Part shown: one piece after another, positions 1-9,829 of the stretch | Layout of the letters: each line of letters begins with the position of its first letter | Position numbering within the stretch: the stretch's first letter is position 1 | Source: Oceanicella sp. SM1341 | GTDB lineage: Bacteria > Pseudomonadota > Alphaproteobacteria > Rhodobacterales > Rhodobacteraceae | NCBI RefSeq assembly: GCF_003448965.1 | Contig: NZ_QRGC01000001.1 | Location: 62,001 to 126,000 of the forward strand | Reading direction: 5' to 3' | Length of the DNA: 64,000 bases | Notes under the pieces: generated by a model | Database searches by the model: none | What the model saw: the letters and a program-made list of their open reading frames with translations, nothing else | What the model was told of the DNA's origin: nothing | Translations under genes and position numbers: made by a program

Positions 1-1
1 C

Positions 2-280
2 GGGGTCTGCGGCGTGGTGCATGACGTGATCCCCCACGGGCTCGTGGTGGGCGACCGGGCGCGCCTGCAGGGGCTCAACCTCGTCGGGCTGAAGCGCCGC
101 GGCGTGCCGCGCGACGAGCTGCACGCCCTGCGTGCCGCCTACAAGGAGCTGTTCGAGGGCGAGGGCCCGCTGGCCGAGCGCGCCCGGGCGGTGTCCGAGC
201 GCTGGCCGGAAAACCCGCTGGTGGCCGAGATCGCCGGTTTCATCCTCGCGGACAGCTCGCGCTCCTTCTGCACGCCATGA
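2..280 (+). CDS. lpxA: LpxA, UDP-N-acetylglucosamine acyltransferase (C-terminal part)
   Basis: The gene is cut by the left edge of the window; only about 92 C-terminal residues are present. LpxA transfers a 3-hydroxyacyl chain from acyl-ACP to UDP-GlcNAc, the first step of lipid A synthesis in the cytoplasm. The visible part has the family's C-terminal helical region: the GLNLVGLKRRGV stretch that follows the left-handed beta helix in LpxA (compare GVNIEGLKRRGF in E. coli), then an AYKELF helix. Its stop overlaps the start of lpxI as ATGA, and lpxB follows, which fits a lipid A operon. The N-terminal hexapeptide repeats and catalytic His are outside the window. Confidence 0.9.
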   Translation, partial: GVCGVVHDVIPHGLVVGDRARLQGLNLVGLKRRGVPRDELHALRAAYKELFEGEGPLAERARAVSERWPENPLVAEIAGFILADSSRSFCTP

Positions 281-1110
281 GGCTCGGTATCCTCGCCGGC
301 ACCGGCGCGCTGCCCCGGCTGATCGCCGAGGAGGAGCGCCGCCAGGGCCGGCCGCCGCTGATCGTGACCTTCGAGGGCACCGAGATCGACTGGCTGGAGG
401 GCTATGAGCATGTCCACCTGCCCTTCGAGAAGGCCGGCCGGCTGTTCCGCGCCCTGCGCGCGGGCGGCTGCGAGACGCTCACCTTCGCCGGGGCCATGCA
501 GCGCCCGAAACTCAACCCGCTGCGCTTCGACATTCCCGCCGTGCGCATCGCCGCGAAGGTCTTCCAGCTGCTGAAATCCGGCGATGACGCCATGCTGCGC
601 GGCTTCGCCTCGGTGCTCGAGGCCGAGGGCTTCACCGTCGCCGCCCCGCACAGCTTCCTGCAGGGCCTGCTCGCGCCCGGGGGCGTGCTCACGCAGGCGC
701 AGCCCTCGGAGGCGGACCGTGCCGATGCCGCCCGCGCCGCCGTGCTCGCCAGCAGCCTCGGCGGGCTCGACGTGGGGCAGGGCGCGGTGGTGGCCCAGGG
801 GCTCTGCCTCGGGCTCGAGACCCTGCAGGGCACCGATGCGCTGCTCGACTTCGTGGCCCGCACCGGCGCGGGGCTGAGGCCGGACCCCGATGGCGGCCGC
901 GGCGTGCTCCTCAAGGCGCCCAAGCCCGGGCAGGACTGGCGTGTCGACCTGCCGGCAATCGGCGTGCAGACTGTGCGCGGTGCCCATGCCGCCGGGCTCT
1001 CCGGCGTGGTGGTGGAGGCGGGCGGCGTGCTGCTGCTGGGTCGGGACGCGGTGGTGGCCGAGGCCGACCGGCTGGGCCTGTTTCTCTGGGGCCGGCCGCG
1101 CGAGAACTGA
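277..1110 (+). CDS. lpxI: LpxI, UDP-2,3-diacylglucosamine pyrophosphatase
   Basis: A 277-residue member of the DUF1009/LpxI family, which hydrolyses UDP-2,3-diacylglucosamine to lipid X and UMP. LpxI replaces LpxH in most alphaproteobacteria. The N-terminus has the family pattern GILAGTGALPRL (residues 4-15), followed by the GAMQRPKLNPLRFD region and a C-terminal half ending in a VVEAGGVLLLGRDAVV segment. Its ATG overlaps the lpxA stop by four bases and lpxB starts 21 bp downstream, so it lies at the usual place between them. Length is normal for the family. Confidence 0.93.
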   Translation: MRLGILAGTGALPRLIAEEERRQGRPPLIVTFEGTEIDWLEGYEHVHLPFEKAGRLFRALRAGGCETLTFAGAMQRPKLNPLRFDIPAVRIAAKVFQLLKSGDDAMLRGFASVLEAEGFTVAAPHSFLQGLLAPGGVLTQAQPSEADRADAARAAVLASSLGGLDVGQGAVVAQGLCLGLETLQGTDALLDFVARTGAGLRPDPDGGRGVLLKAPKPGQDWRVDLPAIGVQTVRGAHAAGLSGVVVEAGGVLLLGRDAVVAEADRLGLFLWGRPREN

Positions 1111-1131
1111 GACGACGGGCGGGGAGGGCCT

Positions 1132-2337
1132 ATGGCGACGCGGATCATCTACATCGTGGCGGGCGAGCCCTCGGGCGACAGGCTGGGCGCCGAGCTGATG
1201 CGCGCCCTGCGCCGTCGCTCCGCCGACGAGATCCGCTTCGAGGGTGTCGGCGGGCCTCTGATGGAGGCGGAGGGGCTGCGCTCGCTGTTCCCGATCTCCG
1301 ACATCGCGGTGCTCGGCGTGTTCGAGATCCTGCCACGCCTGCGCCTGCTGCTGCGCCGCATCGACGAGACCGCCCGCGCCTGCGTGGCCAGCGGCGCCGA
1401 GGCGCTGATCACCATCGACGCGCCGGGCTTCTCGCTGCGTGTGGCGCCGAAGGTGAAGGCGGCGCGCCCGCAGATCCGCACCATCCACTACGTGGCGCCC
1501 TCGGTCTGGGCCTGGCGGCCGAACCGGGCGAAGCTGATGGCGCGGCACACCGACCACGTGCTGGCGCTGCTGCCCTTCGAGCCGCCTTACATGACCGAGG
1601 TGGGCATGGGCTGCGATTTCGTCGGCCACCCGATCGCGGAGCTGGAGCCGCCGGCGGCCGAGGCGGTGGAGGGGTTCCGCGCCGGCTTCCCCTCGCGCCC
1701 CATCCTGCTGGTGCTGCTGGGCAGCCGGCGCTCGGAGGTGGCCCGCCTGGGCCCGATCTTCGGTGAAACGGTGGCGCGGCTGGCGAAGGTGGTGCCGGGC
1801 CTGCAGGTGGTGGTGCCCGCCGCGGGATCGGTGATCGACGAGGTGGAGGCGATGGTGGCGGGCTGGCCGGTGCCGGTCACGCTGCTCGACCCCCGCGGCA
1901 TGGCGCCGGGCGAGGCGGAGGCGCGCAAGTTCCTCGCCTTCGCCGGGGCCGACGCGGCGCTCGCCGCATCCGGCACGGTGGTGATGGAGCTCGCCGCCAT
2001 GGGCTGCCCGATGGTGGCGGCCTACCGGCTCAACGGGCTCACCGCCTTCGTGGTGCGCCGCCTGCTGCGGGTGAAATCCGGCAACCTGGTGAACCTGCTC
2101 ACCAGATCCGAGGCGGTGCCGGAATTCTACCAGGAGGCCTGCACGCCCGAGGCGCTCTCCGGGGCGCTGCTGCCGCTGTTCATGCGCGGGCCGGAGCGCG
2201 CGGCGCAGCTTGCGGCCGAGGCCGAGGCGATGCGCGCCATCGGCCGGGGCGGCGAGCCGCCCTCCGACCGCGCCGCAGCCGCCGTGCTGCGCGTGCTCGG
2301 CGCGCCCCAGGACGCGGGCTTCATCCCAGCGGTGTGA
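1132..2337 (+). CDS. lpxB: LpxB, lipid-A-disaccharide synthase
   Basis: A 401-residue GT19 glycosyltransferase that joins UDP-2,3-diacylglucosamine to lipid X to give the lipid A disaccharide at the inner membrane surface. The N-terminus carries GEPSGDRLGAELM (residues 11-23), and the C-terminal half has the ASGTVVMELAAMGCPMV nucleotide-sugar binding segment near residue 278. The ATG is preceded by GGGGAGGG. It is the third gene of the lpxA-lpxI-lpxB run and shares its last 17 bp with the convergent ybaK-like gene. Confidence 0.95.
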   Translation: MATRIIYIVAGEPSGDRLGAELMRALRRRSADEIRFEGVGGPLMEAEGLRSLFPISDIAVLGVFEILPRLRLLLRRIDETARACVASGAEALITIDAPGFSLRVAPKVKAARPQIRTIHYVAPSVWAWRPNRAKLMARHTDHVLALLPFEPPYMTEVGMGCDFVGHPIAELEPPAAEAVEGFRAGFPSRPILLVLLGSRRSEVARLGPIFGETVARLAKVVPGLQVVVPAAGSVIDEVEAMVAGWPVPVTLLDPRGMAPGEAEARKFLAFAGADAALAASGTVVMELAAMGCPMVAAYRLNGLTAFVVRRLLRVKSGNLVNLLTRSEAVPEFYQEACTPEALSGALLPLFMRGPERAAQLAAEAEAMRAIGRGGEPPSDRAAAAVLRVLGAPQDAGFIPAV

Positions 2338-2785
2338 CCACGGCCCCGGTGGCCGCCACCAGCGCCGCCGGTGCGACGCGGAACACCGCGTTCGGCGCGC
2401 CTGCCGCGGCCCAGACCGTGTCGAATCCCATCAGCGTGGGGTCCATGAACACCCGCGGCGCCTCCAGGTGGCCGATGGGCGAGACGCCGCCGATGGCAAA
2501 GCCGGTGCGCCGGCGCACCTCCGCGGGGTCGGCGCGGCCGAGCGCGGTGCCGCAGGCGGCGGCGGCGATCTCGGGGTCCACCCGGTTTCCGCCCGCCACC
2601 AGCAGCAGCACCAGCGTGCCGTCGGCGCCACTGAAGATCAGCGATTTCACGATCTGGTTCACCTCGCAGCCGCAGGCCGCCGCGGCCTCCGCGGCGGTGC
2701 GGGTGCTCGCCTCCATCTCGCGCAGCTCGATGTCGAGGCCCAGGCCCTCCGCCGCCGCGCGCACCCGATTCACGCTCTTGCCCAT
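2321..2785 (-). CDS. YbaK/ProX-like aminoacyl-tRNA deacylase domain protein
   Basis: A 154-residue stand-alone YbaK / prolyl-tRNA synthetase editing-domain protein. Relatives hydrolyse mischarged aminoacyl-tRNAs such as Cys- or Ala-tRNA(Pro). The core CEVNQIVKSLIFSG segment carries the conserved Lys, and FAIGGVSPIGH with VFMDPTLMGFDTVWAAAG matches the substrate-pocket loops. The ATG giving MGKSVNRV was chosen because homology begins there; upstream sequence on that strand belongs to the gltA terminator. It converges on lpxB with a 17-bp 3' overlap. Which tRNA it proofreads cannot be read from the sequence. Confidence 0.85.
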   Translation of the reverse strand: MGKSVNRVRAAAEGLGLDIELREMEASTRTAAEAAAACGCEVNQIVKSLIFSGADGTLVLLLVAGGNRVDPEIAAAACGTALGRADPAEVRRRTGFAIGGVSPIGHLEAPRVFMDPTLMGFDTVWAAAGAPNAVFRVAPAALVAATGAVVTPLG

Positions 2786-2808
2786 GTCTTTTCCCTCTCC
2801 CGGACATG

Positions 2809-2838
2809 AAAAGGGCCGGGGCATCGCCGCCCCGGCCC
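2809..2838 (-). terminator. Rho-independent terminator of gltA
   Basis: Perfect 10-bp stem (GGGCCGGGGC / GCCCCGGCCC) with a six-base loop, followed on the minus strand by TTTT. It lies 25 bp beyond the gltA stop codon and just before the start of the ybaK-like gene on the same strand, separating the two transcripts. Confidence 0.85.
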
Positions 2839-2863
2839 GGATCCTTCACGAAGCGCGTCTGGC

Positions 2864-4159
2864 TCAGCGCTTCTCGACGTCCACGTAGTCGCGGAAGTCG
2901 GACCCGGTGTAGAGCTGGCGCGGGCGGCCGATCTTCTGCACCGGCTCCTCGAGCATCTCCTTCCACTGCGAGATCCAGCCCACGGTCCGCGCCAGGGCGA
3001 AGATCGGGGTGAACATCGCGGTCGGGAAGCCCATCGCCTCCAGGATGATGCCGGAGTAGAAGTCGACGTTCGGGTAGAGCTTCTTCTCCTTGAAGTACTC
3101 GTCCTCCAGCGCGATGCGCTCCAGCTCCTGCGCGGTCTGCAGCAGCGGGTTGTCGGCGACGCCGAGCAGGTCGAGCACCTCTTTCGCGGTCTGCTGCATC
3201 ACCTTCGCGCGGGGGTCGAAGTTCTTGTACACGCGGTGGCCGAAGCCCATGAGGCGGAAGGGATCGTTCTTGTCCTTCGCGCGGGCCACGTATTCGGGGA
3301 TGCGGTCGACCGAGCCGATCTCGCGCAGCATCTCGAGGCAGGCCTGGTTCGCACCGCCATGCGCCGGGCCCCAGAGGCAGGCGACGCCGGCCGCGATGCA
3401 GGCGAACGGGTTTGCACCCGAGGAGCCGGCGAGGCGGACGGTGGAGGTGGAGGCGTTCTGCTCATGGTCGGCGTGCAGGGTGAAGATCCGGTCCATCGCG
3501 CGGCTCAGGATCGGGTTCACCTCGTAGTTCTCGGCCGGAACCGCGAAGCACATGTGCAGGAAGTTCGACGCGTAGTCGAGGTCGTTGCGCGGGTAGACCA
3601 TCGGCTGGCCGACGGAATACTTGAACGCCCAGGCGACGATGGTCGGCAGCTTGGCGATCAGGCGGATGGTCGCCACTTCGCGCTGCCAGGGGTCGGAGAT
3701 GTCGGTGCTGTCGTGGTAGAAGGCCGACATCGCGCCGACCACGCCGCAGACCACGGCCATCGGGTGCGCGTCGCGGCGGAAGCCCGAGTAGAAGTTCTTC
3801 ATCTGCTCGTGGAGCATGGTGTGATGGGTCACACGGCTCTCGAAATCTTCCATCTGCGCCGCGGTGGGGAGCTCCCCGTAGAGCAGCAGGTAGCAGACCT
3901 CGAGGTAGTGGGACTTCTCGGCGAGCTGGTCGATCGGGTAGCCGCGGTACAGGAGCTCGCCCTTGTCGCCGTCGATGAAGGTGATGGCGGATTCGCAGGA
4001 GCCGGTCGACGTGAAGCCGGGGTCGTAGGTGAAGACGTCCATCTGGGCGTAGAGCTTGCGGATGTCGATCACATCGGGCCCGAGCGTCGGGCTCAGGATC
4101 GACAGATCCATCTCTTTGTCGCCGATCGTGAGCTTCGCGGTCTTGGCGGACTCTGTCAT
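2864..4159 (-). CDS. gltA: GltA, citrate synthase (type II)
   Basis: A 431-residue hexameric-type citrate synthase that condenses acetyl-CoA and oxaloacetate at the entry of the TCA cycle. Catalytic residues are in place: His267 in GPAHGGAN, His308 in GFGHRVYK, and the Asp of VDFYSG near the C-terminus. [10 protein letters not shown] is also conserved. The reading frame stays open upstream, but the ATG giving [10 protein letters not shown] is the homologous start. gltX lies immediately upstream on the same strand, an order common in alphaproteobacteria, and a strong terminator follows. Confidence 0.97.
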   Translation of the reverse strand: MTESAKTAKLTIGDKEMDLSILSPTLGPDVIDIRKLYAQMDVFTYDPGFTSTGSCESAITFIDGDKGELLYRGYPIDQLAEKSHYLEVCYLLLYGELPTAAQMEDFESRVTHHTMLHEQMKNFYSGFRRDAHPMAVVCGVVGAMSAFYHDSTDISDPWQREVATIRLIAKLPTIVAWAFKYSVGQPMVYPRNDLDYASNFLHMCFAVPAENYEVNPILSRAMDRIFTLHADHEQNASTSTVRLAGSSGANPFACIAAGVACLWGPAHGGANQACLEMLREIGSVDRIPEYVARAKDKNDPFRLMGFGHRVYKNFDPRAKVMQQTAKEVLDLLGVADNPLLQTAQELERIALEDEYFKEKKLYPNVDFYSGIILEAMGFPTAMFTPIFALARTVGWISQWKEMLEEPVQKIGRPRQLYTGSDFRDYVDVEKR

Positions 4160-4248
4160 AAGTCGTTCCCCTGTCTGAAAGCGCCGGCGCCGGAGCGGCC
4201 GCCGGGAGCTGATGGCGTGGTGCCGCGCGGGGCGCGACACCTGAAAAT

Positions 4249-5664
4249 TCATTCCGCGGTGGCGTCGGCCAACCGGGCCAGACTTTCCTCGCGCCCCAGT
4301 GTTACCATTACGTCAAACACAGAGGGGGACACGGTGCGCCCGGTCAGCGCCACGCGAAGCGGTTGTGCAATCTTGCCGAGCTTGATGTCCTCGGCTTCCG
4401 AGAATGCCTTGCATTCTGTCTCAAGATCATCGCGGCCCCAGCTAGCATTTTGCAAACGCTGCGTCAATCTTGACAGTATACCACGGGATTCCGGTGTCAT
4501 TTGCTTCGCCGCCTTCTCGTCGGGAACGAAGGGACGGCTGCCGAGGAGATAGTGTGCCATGTCAATGAGTTCAAGGAGGGTCTTCGCCCGCTCCTTGAGC
4601 CCCGGCATCGCCTCCAGCAGCTGCGCCTGCACCGCCTCGGAGGGCGTCTCGCGGCCCTGCACGGCAAAGAGAGTGAGCAGGTGCCGCAAAAGCTCGGCAT
4701 CCTCGGCCGCGCGGATGTGCTGGCCGGAGAGATTCTCCAGCTTCTTGAAGTCGAACCGCGCGGCGGACTTGCCGATCTGCGGCAGGTCGAACCACTCCAC
4801 GGCCTGCTCCGTCGTGAAGAATTCATCGTCGCCATGGCTCCAGCCGAGCCGGGCGAGGTAGTTGCGCATCGCCTCCGGAAGGTAGCCCATGTCGCGGTAG
4901 GCATCGACCCCGAGCGCGCCGTGGCGCTTGGAGAGCTTCGCGCCGTCCGGCCCGTGGATGAGCGGGATATGCGCGAAGGCCGGAACCTCCCAGCCCGCGG
5001 CCTGGTAGATCAGCGTCTGCCGGGCGGAGTTGGTGAGGTGGTCGTCGCCGCGGATCACATGGGTGACGCCCATGTCATGGTCGTCGACGACCACGGCCAG
5101 CATGTAGGTGGGCACGCCGTCGGAGCGCAGCAGGATCAGGTCGTCCAGCGTCTCGTTCTTCCAGGTGACCGAGCCCTGCACCTTGTCCTCCACCGTGGTC
5201 TCGCCCTCCTGGGGGGCGCGCAGGCGGATGACATGCGGGGCGCCGGCGGGGGCGGTCGCGGGGTCGGCGTCGCGCCAGGGCGAGCGGAACAGCGGCGGGC
5301 GGCCCTCGGCCTTCGCCGCCTCGCGGAAGGCGTCGATCTCCTCCTTCGTGGACCAGCAGCGATAGGCGGTGCCGCGCGCCACCATCTCCTCGGCCACCTC
5401 GCGGTGGCGCGGGCCGCGCTCGAACTGGCTCACGGCCTCGCCGTCCCAGTCGAGCCCGAGCCAGCGCAGGCCCTCGAGAATCGCGGCCGTCGCCTCGGGC
5501 GTGGAGCGGGCGCGGTCGGTGTCCTCGATGCGCAGCAGGAAGGTGCCGCCGCAGTGGCGGGCGTAGAGCCAGTTGAACAGCGCCGTGCGCGCACCGCCGA
5601 TGTGCAGGAAGCCCGTCGGCGAGGGTGCGAAGCGGGTGACGACCTTTCCGGTCTGTGCGTTCAT
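4249..5664 (-). CDS. gltX: GltX, glutamyl-tRNA synthetase
   Basis: A 471-residue class I aminoacyl-tRNA synthetase that charges tRNA(Glu). It has the HIGH-type motif as HIGG at residues 21-24 and the KMSKS-type motif as KLSKR near residue 240, followed by [18 protein letters not shown]. Length fits a GltX. The start ATG is divergent from comEC, with about 80 bp between the two starts, and gltA follows 89 bp downstream. Confidence 0.96.
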   Translation of the reverse strand: MNAQTGKVVTRFAPSPTGFLHIGGARTALFNWLYARHCGGTFLLRIEDTDRARSTPEATAAILEGLRWLGLDWDGEAVSQFERGPRHREVAEEMVARGTAYRCWSTKEEIDAFREAAKAEGRPPLFRSPWRDADPATAPAGAPHVIRLRAPQEGETTVEDKVQGSVTWKNETLDDLILLRSDGVPTYMLAVVVDDHDMGVTHVIRGDDHLTNSARQTLIYQAAGWEVPAFAHIPLIHGPDGAKLSKRHGALGVDAYRDMGYLPEAMRNYLARLGWSHGDDEFFTTEQAVEWFDLPQIGKSAARFDFKKLENLSGQHIRAAEDAELLRHLLTLFAVQGRETPSEAVQAQLLEAMPGLKERAKTLLELIDMAHYLLGSRPFVPDEKAAKQMTPESRGILSRLTQRLQNASWGRDDLETECKAFSEAEDIKLGKIAQPLRVALTGRTVSPSVFDVMVTLGREESLARLADATAE

Positions 5665-5747
5665 GTTTGGTTAATCCTCGGGTCGTTCAGTTGGGGGTAT
5701 ATGGCCCCTTTTGGCCGGGAAGGACAAGGCCGCCGGTGGCGTTGACG

Positions 5748-7808
5748 ATGCGTTGGCTGGAGGAGGAGCGGCCGCAATGGCCGCTCTGGCTGCCCGTGCT
5801 CTTCGGGGGCGGCAGTGCCGTCTATTTCATGCTGCCGGCCGAGCCGCCGGGCTGGGCGGTGCCGCTCGGCCTGCTGGCCTGCCTCGGGCTGCGGCTGCTG
5901 CGCCTGCCGCTCTGGCCGGTCCTCGTGCTGCTGGCGGGGTTCGGCGCGGCGCAGGTGCGCGCGCATGCGGTGGGCGCGCCGGTGATCGGCTGGTTTTCCG
6001 AGGCCACGGTGGAGGGTCGGATCATCGACGTGTCGGATTCGCGCTCCGGCCGCACCCGGCTGCTGCTCGACGACATCGTGATGCATGACTGGTCGGGCGG
6101 GCCTGCGCCCGAGCGCCTGCGGGTCACGCTGATGGAGGCGGAGGCGGGGCGGATCTTCCTGCCCGGCACGCGGGTGATGGTGCTCACCGGGCTGATGCCG
6201 CCGGGCGCGCCGGTGGAGCCGGGGGGCTTCGACTTCCGCCGCAAGGCCTGGTTCGAGCGCATCGGCGGCATCGGCCTCGCGCGCGGGCGGGTTGTGAGCG
6301 CGGGAGAGGCGCCGCCGGAGGGGCTCATGGTACGGGTGGCGCGCTGGCGCCAGCAGATCGGCGAGGGGCTGCGCCGCGCCCTGCCGGGCGAGACCGGCAG
6401 CTTCGCCGCCGCCATCCTGGTGGGCGAGCGCGACGGCATCCCCGAGGACACCCAGGCGTCGTTGCGCGCCTCGAACCTCTCGCACCTGCTGGCGATCTCG
6501 GGGCTGCACATGGGCCTGCTCACCGGCTTCGTCTTCGCGGTGCTGCGCATCGGGCTCGCGCTGGTGCCGCGGCTGTCGCTGGTCTGGCAGACCCGCAAGG
6601 TGGCGGCGATGGGCGCCATCCTGGCGGGCACCGCCTATCTCGCGCTCTCGGGCGCCGCGGTGGCCACGCAACGCTCCTACGTGATGGTGCTGGTGGTGTT
6701 CGGCGCGCTCTTGCTGGGGCGCGCGCCGATCAGCCTGCGCGGGCTGGCGCTGGCGGCGGGCATCATCCTGGTGATGCGGCCCGAGAGCGTGGTGGAGATC
6801 GGCTTCCAGATGAGTTTCGCCGCCACGCTGGCGCTTGTGGCGACCTATGACGCGCTGCGCCGGCTGGGCCGGGCGCCGATGGCGATGGGGCCGGTGGGCG
6901 TGGTCTGCGGCACGGCGCTCACCTCGCTGGTGGCAGGGCTGGCGACCGGACCCTTCGCCGCGGCGGCCTTCAACCAGGTGGCGCGCTACGGGCTGCTGGC
7001 CAATGTGCTCGCCATGCCGGTGATGGGCTTCTGGGTGATGCCGCTGGCGGTGGTGGCGGCGGTGCTCGCGCCCTTCGGGCTGGCGGGGCCGGTGCTCACC
7101 GCCATGGGCGCGGGCATCGACGTGATCCTCGCCATCGCACATTGGGTGGCCGGGCTGGAGGGTGCGCTGCGCTACGTGAGCGAGCCCGCGGCCGGCGTGA
7201 TGGCGCTGATCGCGCTCGGCGGGCTGTGGCTGTCGCTCTGGCGCGGCCGGGTGCGGCTGCTGGGCGCGCCGGTGCTGCTGGCGGGCCTGGGCTGGTGGCA
7301 GGTCTCGGTCGACCGGCCGGAGCTCATCATCTCCGACTCGGGGCGCCAGGCCGGGATAACCGGGCCGGAGGGCAGGGCCATCCTCAGCGCGCGGCGCGAG
7401 AGTTTCGCCACCACCGAATGGCTGCGCTCGGATGGCGAGGCCCCGGACCCGGAGCGGGCCGCCGCCCGCCAGGGCTTCGCGCCGCTGGAGGGGGCCGGGC
7501 CGCTGGAGCCGCGCCATGTCTCGGCCGCGCGCCTCGGGCCCTGGGACATCGTGGTGGTGACCGCGCCGCGCCCCGATCCGGAGGCGGTGGCCAAGCTCTG
7601 CGCCGAGCACACGGTGCTGGTGAGTGCCGCCCTGCGCGCACCGCCCGACGGCCCCTGCCTGTTCTACAACCGCAGCCGACTGGCGCGCAGCGGGGCGGTG
7701 GCCTTCGATCTCGTGGGGGAGGAGCTGCGCCCGCGGGCGCCGGGCCAGGCGCGTCTGTGGACACGCCCGGCCGGGAGGGACGGCGACAGGGATATCGCCG
7801 ACGAGTAG
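5748..7808 (+). CDS. ComEC/Rec2-family membrane protein
   Basis: About 686 residues. ComEC proteins form the inner-membrane channel that imports single-stranded DNA in competent bacteria. After N-terminal membrane segments there is a DUF4131-like periplasmic domain, then the competence domain with the signature LLAISGLHMGLLTG and many hydrophobic helices. The C-terminal part is short and lacks an obvious metallo-beta-lactamase domain. An upstream in-frame GTG at 5736 has a better placed purine-rich AAGG, so the start could be 12 bases earlier. No other competence gene is in the window, so DNA uptake is only inferred from the family. Confidence 0.88.
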   Translation: MRWLEEERPQWPLWLPVLFGGGSAVYFMLPAEPPGWAVPLGLLACLGLRLLRLPLWPVLVLLAGFGAAQVRAHAVGAPVIGWFSEATVEGRIIDVSDSRSGRTRLLLDDIVMHDWSGGPAPERLRVTLMEAEAGRIFLPGTRVMVLTGLMPPGAPVEPGGFDFRRKAWFERIGGIGLARGRVVSAGEAPPEGLMVRVARWRQQIGEGLRRALPGETGSFAAAILVGERDGIPEDTQASLRASNLSHLLAISGLHMGLLTGFVFAVLRIGLALVPRLSLVWQTRKVAAMGAILAGTAYLALSGAAVATQRSYVMVLVVFGALLLGRAPISLRGLALAAGIILVMRPESVVEIGFQMSFAATLALVATYDALRRLGRAPMAMGPVGVVCGTALTSLVAGLATGPFAAAAFNQVARYGLLANVLAMPVMGFWVMPLAVVAAVLAPFGLAGPVLTAMGAGIDVILAIAHWVAGLEGALRYVSEPAAGVMALIALGGLWLSLWRGRVRLLGAPVLLAGLGWWQVSVDRPELIISDSGRQAGITGPEGRAILSARRESFATTEWLRSDGEAPDPERAAARQGFAPLEGAGPLEPRHVSAARLGPWDIVVVTAPRPDPEAVAKLCAEHTVLVSAALRAPPDGPCLFYNRSRLARSGAVAFDLVGEELRPRAPGQARLWTRPAGRDGDRDIADE

Positions 7809-7820
7809 GAGGCCGGGGCC

Positions 7821-7843
7821 GGGCCCGGCACGTGCCGTGGCCC
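7821..7843. terminator. Candidate bidirectional hairpin between comEC and lexA
   Basis: The perfect palindrome CGGCACGTGCCG is flanked by GGGCC and GGCCC with a one-base bulge. It sits in the 53-bp convergent gap between the two stop codons. There is no T-run, so termination is inferred from position only. Confidence 0.4.
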
Positions 7844-7861
7844 GAACCGCCCGCCTGCGCC

Positions 7862-8566
7862 TCAGTAGGTGCGAATGAGCCCCACCATGCGGCCCTGGAT
7901 GCGCACCTGGTCGGCCGGGTAGACCCGGGTCTCGTAGGCCGGGTTCGCCGCTTCCAGCGCCACCATGCCGCCCTTGCGGCGCAGGAACTTCAGCGTGGCT
8001 TCCTGTTCCTGCACGAGGGCCACCACGATGTCGCCGCTCGAGGCCTCGTCCTGCCGGCGGACGACGACGATGTCGCCGTCATGTATTCCGGCGTCGATCA
8101 TCGAATCGCCCTTGACCTCCAGCGCGTAATGCTCGTGCCCGCGGCTGAGCATGCTGCCCGGCACGCCGATGTGCTGGCTGGGCTGCTGGATGGCCTCGAT
8201 GGGCACGCCGGCGGCGATGCGCCCCATCAGCGGAACCGAGGTGCCGCTGGGGGCCGCGTCGAACGCGCCCTCGGGCCCTTCGGCGGCGGGGCTCTCCTTC
8301 TGCGCGGCGGGGGCCGGCGCCTTCTTACCGCTGCCGCCCCGCTCGGGGAAGTTCTCCGGCATGCGCAGGATCTCGATGGCCCGGGCGCGGTGGGCGAGGC
8401 GGCGGATGAAGCCGCGTTCCTCCAGCGCCGATATCAGCCGGTGAATGCCGGATTTCGACCTCAGGTCCAGCGCGTCCTTCATCTCGTCGAACGAAGGCGA
8501 AACTCCGTCGCGCTGCACGCGCTCGTGGATGAACACCAGCAGGTCGTATTGTTTCCTGGTCAGCAT
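7862..8566 (-). CDS. lexA: LexA, SOS repressor
   Basis: A 234-residue repressor-protease controlling the SOS DNA-damage response. The N-terminal winged helix (residues 1-70, [10 protein letters not shown]...) is followed by an Ala/Pro/Gly-rich linker (about 75-110) and an S24 peptidase domain. The RecA-stimulated cleavage site is Ala119-Gly120 in RIAAGVP, and the catalytic dyad is Ser155 (KGDSMID) and Lys193 (TLKFLRR). The ATG giving MLTRKQ was preferred to the upstream in-frame start because LexA homology begins there. A perfect alphaproteobacterial SOS box lies about 40 bp upstream, implying autoregulation. Confidence 0.97.
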   Translation of the reverse strand: MLTRKQYDLLVFIHERVQRDGVSPSFDEMKDALDLRSKSGIHRLISALEERGFIRRLAHRARAIEILRMPENFPERGGSGKKAPAPAAQKESPAAEGPEGAFDAAPSGTSVPLMGRIAAGVPIEAIQQPSQHIGVPGSMLSRGHEHYALEVKGDSMIDAGIHDGDIVVVRRQDEASSGDIVVALVQEQEATLKFLRRKGGMVALEAANPAYETRVYPADQVRIQGRMVGLIRTY

Positions 8567-8604
8567 GCTCGCTCTCGGCTCCTCCATGATCGTGCCATGC
8601 AGGT

Positions 8605-8619
8605 GTTCTACAAAAGTTC
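8605..8619 (-). promoter_or_regulatory. LexA operator (SOS box)
   Basis: GTTC-TACAAAA-GTTC is an exact match to the alphaproteobacterial LexA consensus GTTC-N7-GTTC. It lies about 40 bp before the lexA start codon, where LexA would repress its own promoter. Confidence 0.9.
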
Positions 8620-8656
8620 GCGTTTTGTGTCAATGCTTCCCGGAAAGCCCTGCAAA

Positions 8657-9829
8657 TCAGAGCGGAATGTATTCCATCCGTTCCCCCGCGTCACGCGGGC
8701 CGTCATGCGGCGGGCGCACCATCAGGGCCCCGGCCTCGGCGAGCACGCTCAGCAGCGAACTGTCCTGCCGGCTGGCGGGGATGAGCCGGCCGTTCTCGAG
8801 GCGTGCGCGCATGTAATGCTCGCGCGGGCCGTTGGCGGAGATGGCGATGCCGAGCGGTGCGCTGAGGCGCGGCAGCGGCCCGGCGGGCAGGCCCAGCATC
8901 CGGTCCACCGCCGGGCGCAGGAACACGTGGCCGCAGACCATGGAGGACACCGGGTTTCCCGGCAGCCCCACCATCACCATGCCGCGCAACCGCCCGGCCA
9001 TGAGCGGTTTTCCCGGCCGCATGGCGATCTTGTAGAAGGCGAGGTCGAGCCCTTCCTCGCGGAACACCTGCTGCACGAGGTCATGGTCGCCCACCGAGGC
9101 GCCGCCCAGCGTCACGAGCATGTCGCAGCCCGCAGCGAGGTCGAGGGCTGCGCGCAGCGCCTCCGCCCGGTCGCGCGCCACGGGGAGCAGCCGCGCCTCG
9201 GCACCCTGGGCCTCCAGCAGCGCCTTCAGGCCGAAGTTGTTCGACGAGACGATCTGGTCCGGCCCCGGCTCCTCGCCGGGCCAGACCAGCTCGTCGCCCG
9301 TGGGCAGCAGGCCGATCACCGGGCGGCGCGCCACCGGCACGCGGGCGACGTTCATCGCCGCGAGCAGCGAGAGCAGGGCCGGGGTGATGCGCATCGGCGC
9401 GGGGACCTCGGTTCCGGTGGCGAAATCGCCGCCGGCGGGGCGGATGTAGCGCTCGGTGTCGCGGCCCTCGCGCACGGTGATCGTGTCGCCCTCGCGCGTC
9501 GCGTCCTCCTGGATGAGGATGCTGTCGGCCCCCTCGGGCACCGGGGCGCCGGTGAAGATGCGCACCGCCTCGCCGGGGCCGAGGGCGCCGGCAAAGCGCC
9601 GGCCGGCGGCGGATTCGCCGATCACCCGCAGCGCCATGCCGGGCTGCGCCTCGGCCTCGCGAACCGCGTAGCCGTCCATCGCCGAGGAGGCGAAGGGCGG
9701 CTGGGTGCGGCGGGCGCGCACCGGCTCGGCGAGCACGCGGCCGGCGGCATCCTCGAGCGCCACGGTCTCGGTGCCGAGCGGGCCGACGAGCTCGAGAACC
9801 CGGCCGATCGCCTCTTCGGTGCTGATCAT
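8657..9829 (-). CDS. moeA: MoeA, molybdopterin molybdenumtransferase
   Basis: About 390 residues. MoeA inserts molybdate into adenylated molybdopterin in the last step of molybdenum cofactor synthesis. It shows the N-terminal SAMDGYAV segment, FTGAPVPEGAD, the PTGDEL motif, and the MPT-binding TLGGASVGDHD loop, then a C-terminal beta domain with GLPGNPVSSMV. The stop of moaC overlaps its start. A GTG three bases earlier is an alternative start, but the ATG has GAGG at better spacing. Last gene of the overlapping trp-moa run. Confidence 0.95.
   Translation of the reverse strand: MISTEEAIGRVLELVGPLGTETVALEDAAGRVLAEPVRARRTQPPFASSAMDGYAVREAEAQPGMALRVIGESAAGRRFAGALGPGEAVRIFTGAPVPEGADSILIQEDATREGDTITVREGRDTERYIRPAGGDFATGTEVPAPMRITPALLSLLAAMNVARVPVARRPVIGLLPTGDELVWPGEEPGPDQIVSSNNFGLKALLEAQGAEARLLPVARDRAEALRAALDLAAGCDMLVTLGGASVGDHDLVQQVFREEGLDLAFYKIAMRPGKPLMAGRLRGMVMVGLPGNPVSSMVCGHVFLRPAVDRMLGLPAGPLPRLSAPLGIAISANGPREHYMRARLENGRLIPASRQDSSLLSVLAEAGALMVRPPHDGPRDAGERMEYIPL

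Noticed and set aside
139-1629. Long open frame antisense to lpxI and lpxB
   Set aside because: Arg/Gly/Ala/His-rich translation with no domain, opposite well-conserved lipid A genes. It is a by-product of high GC content.
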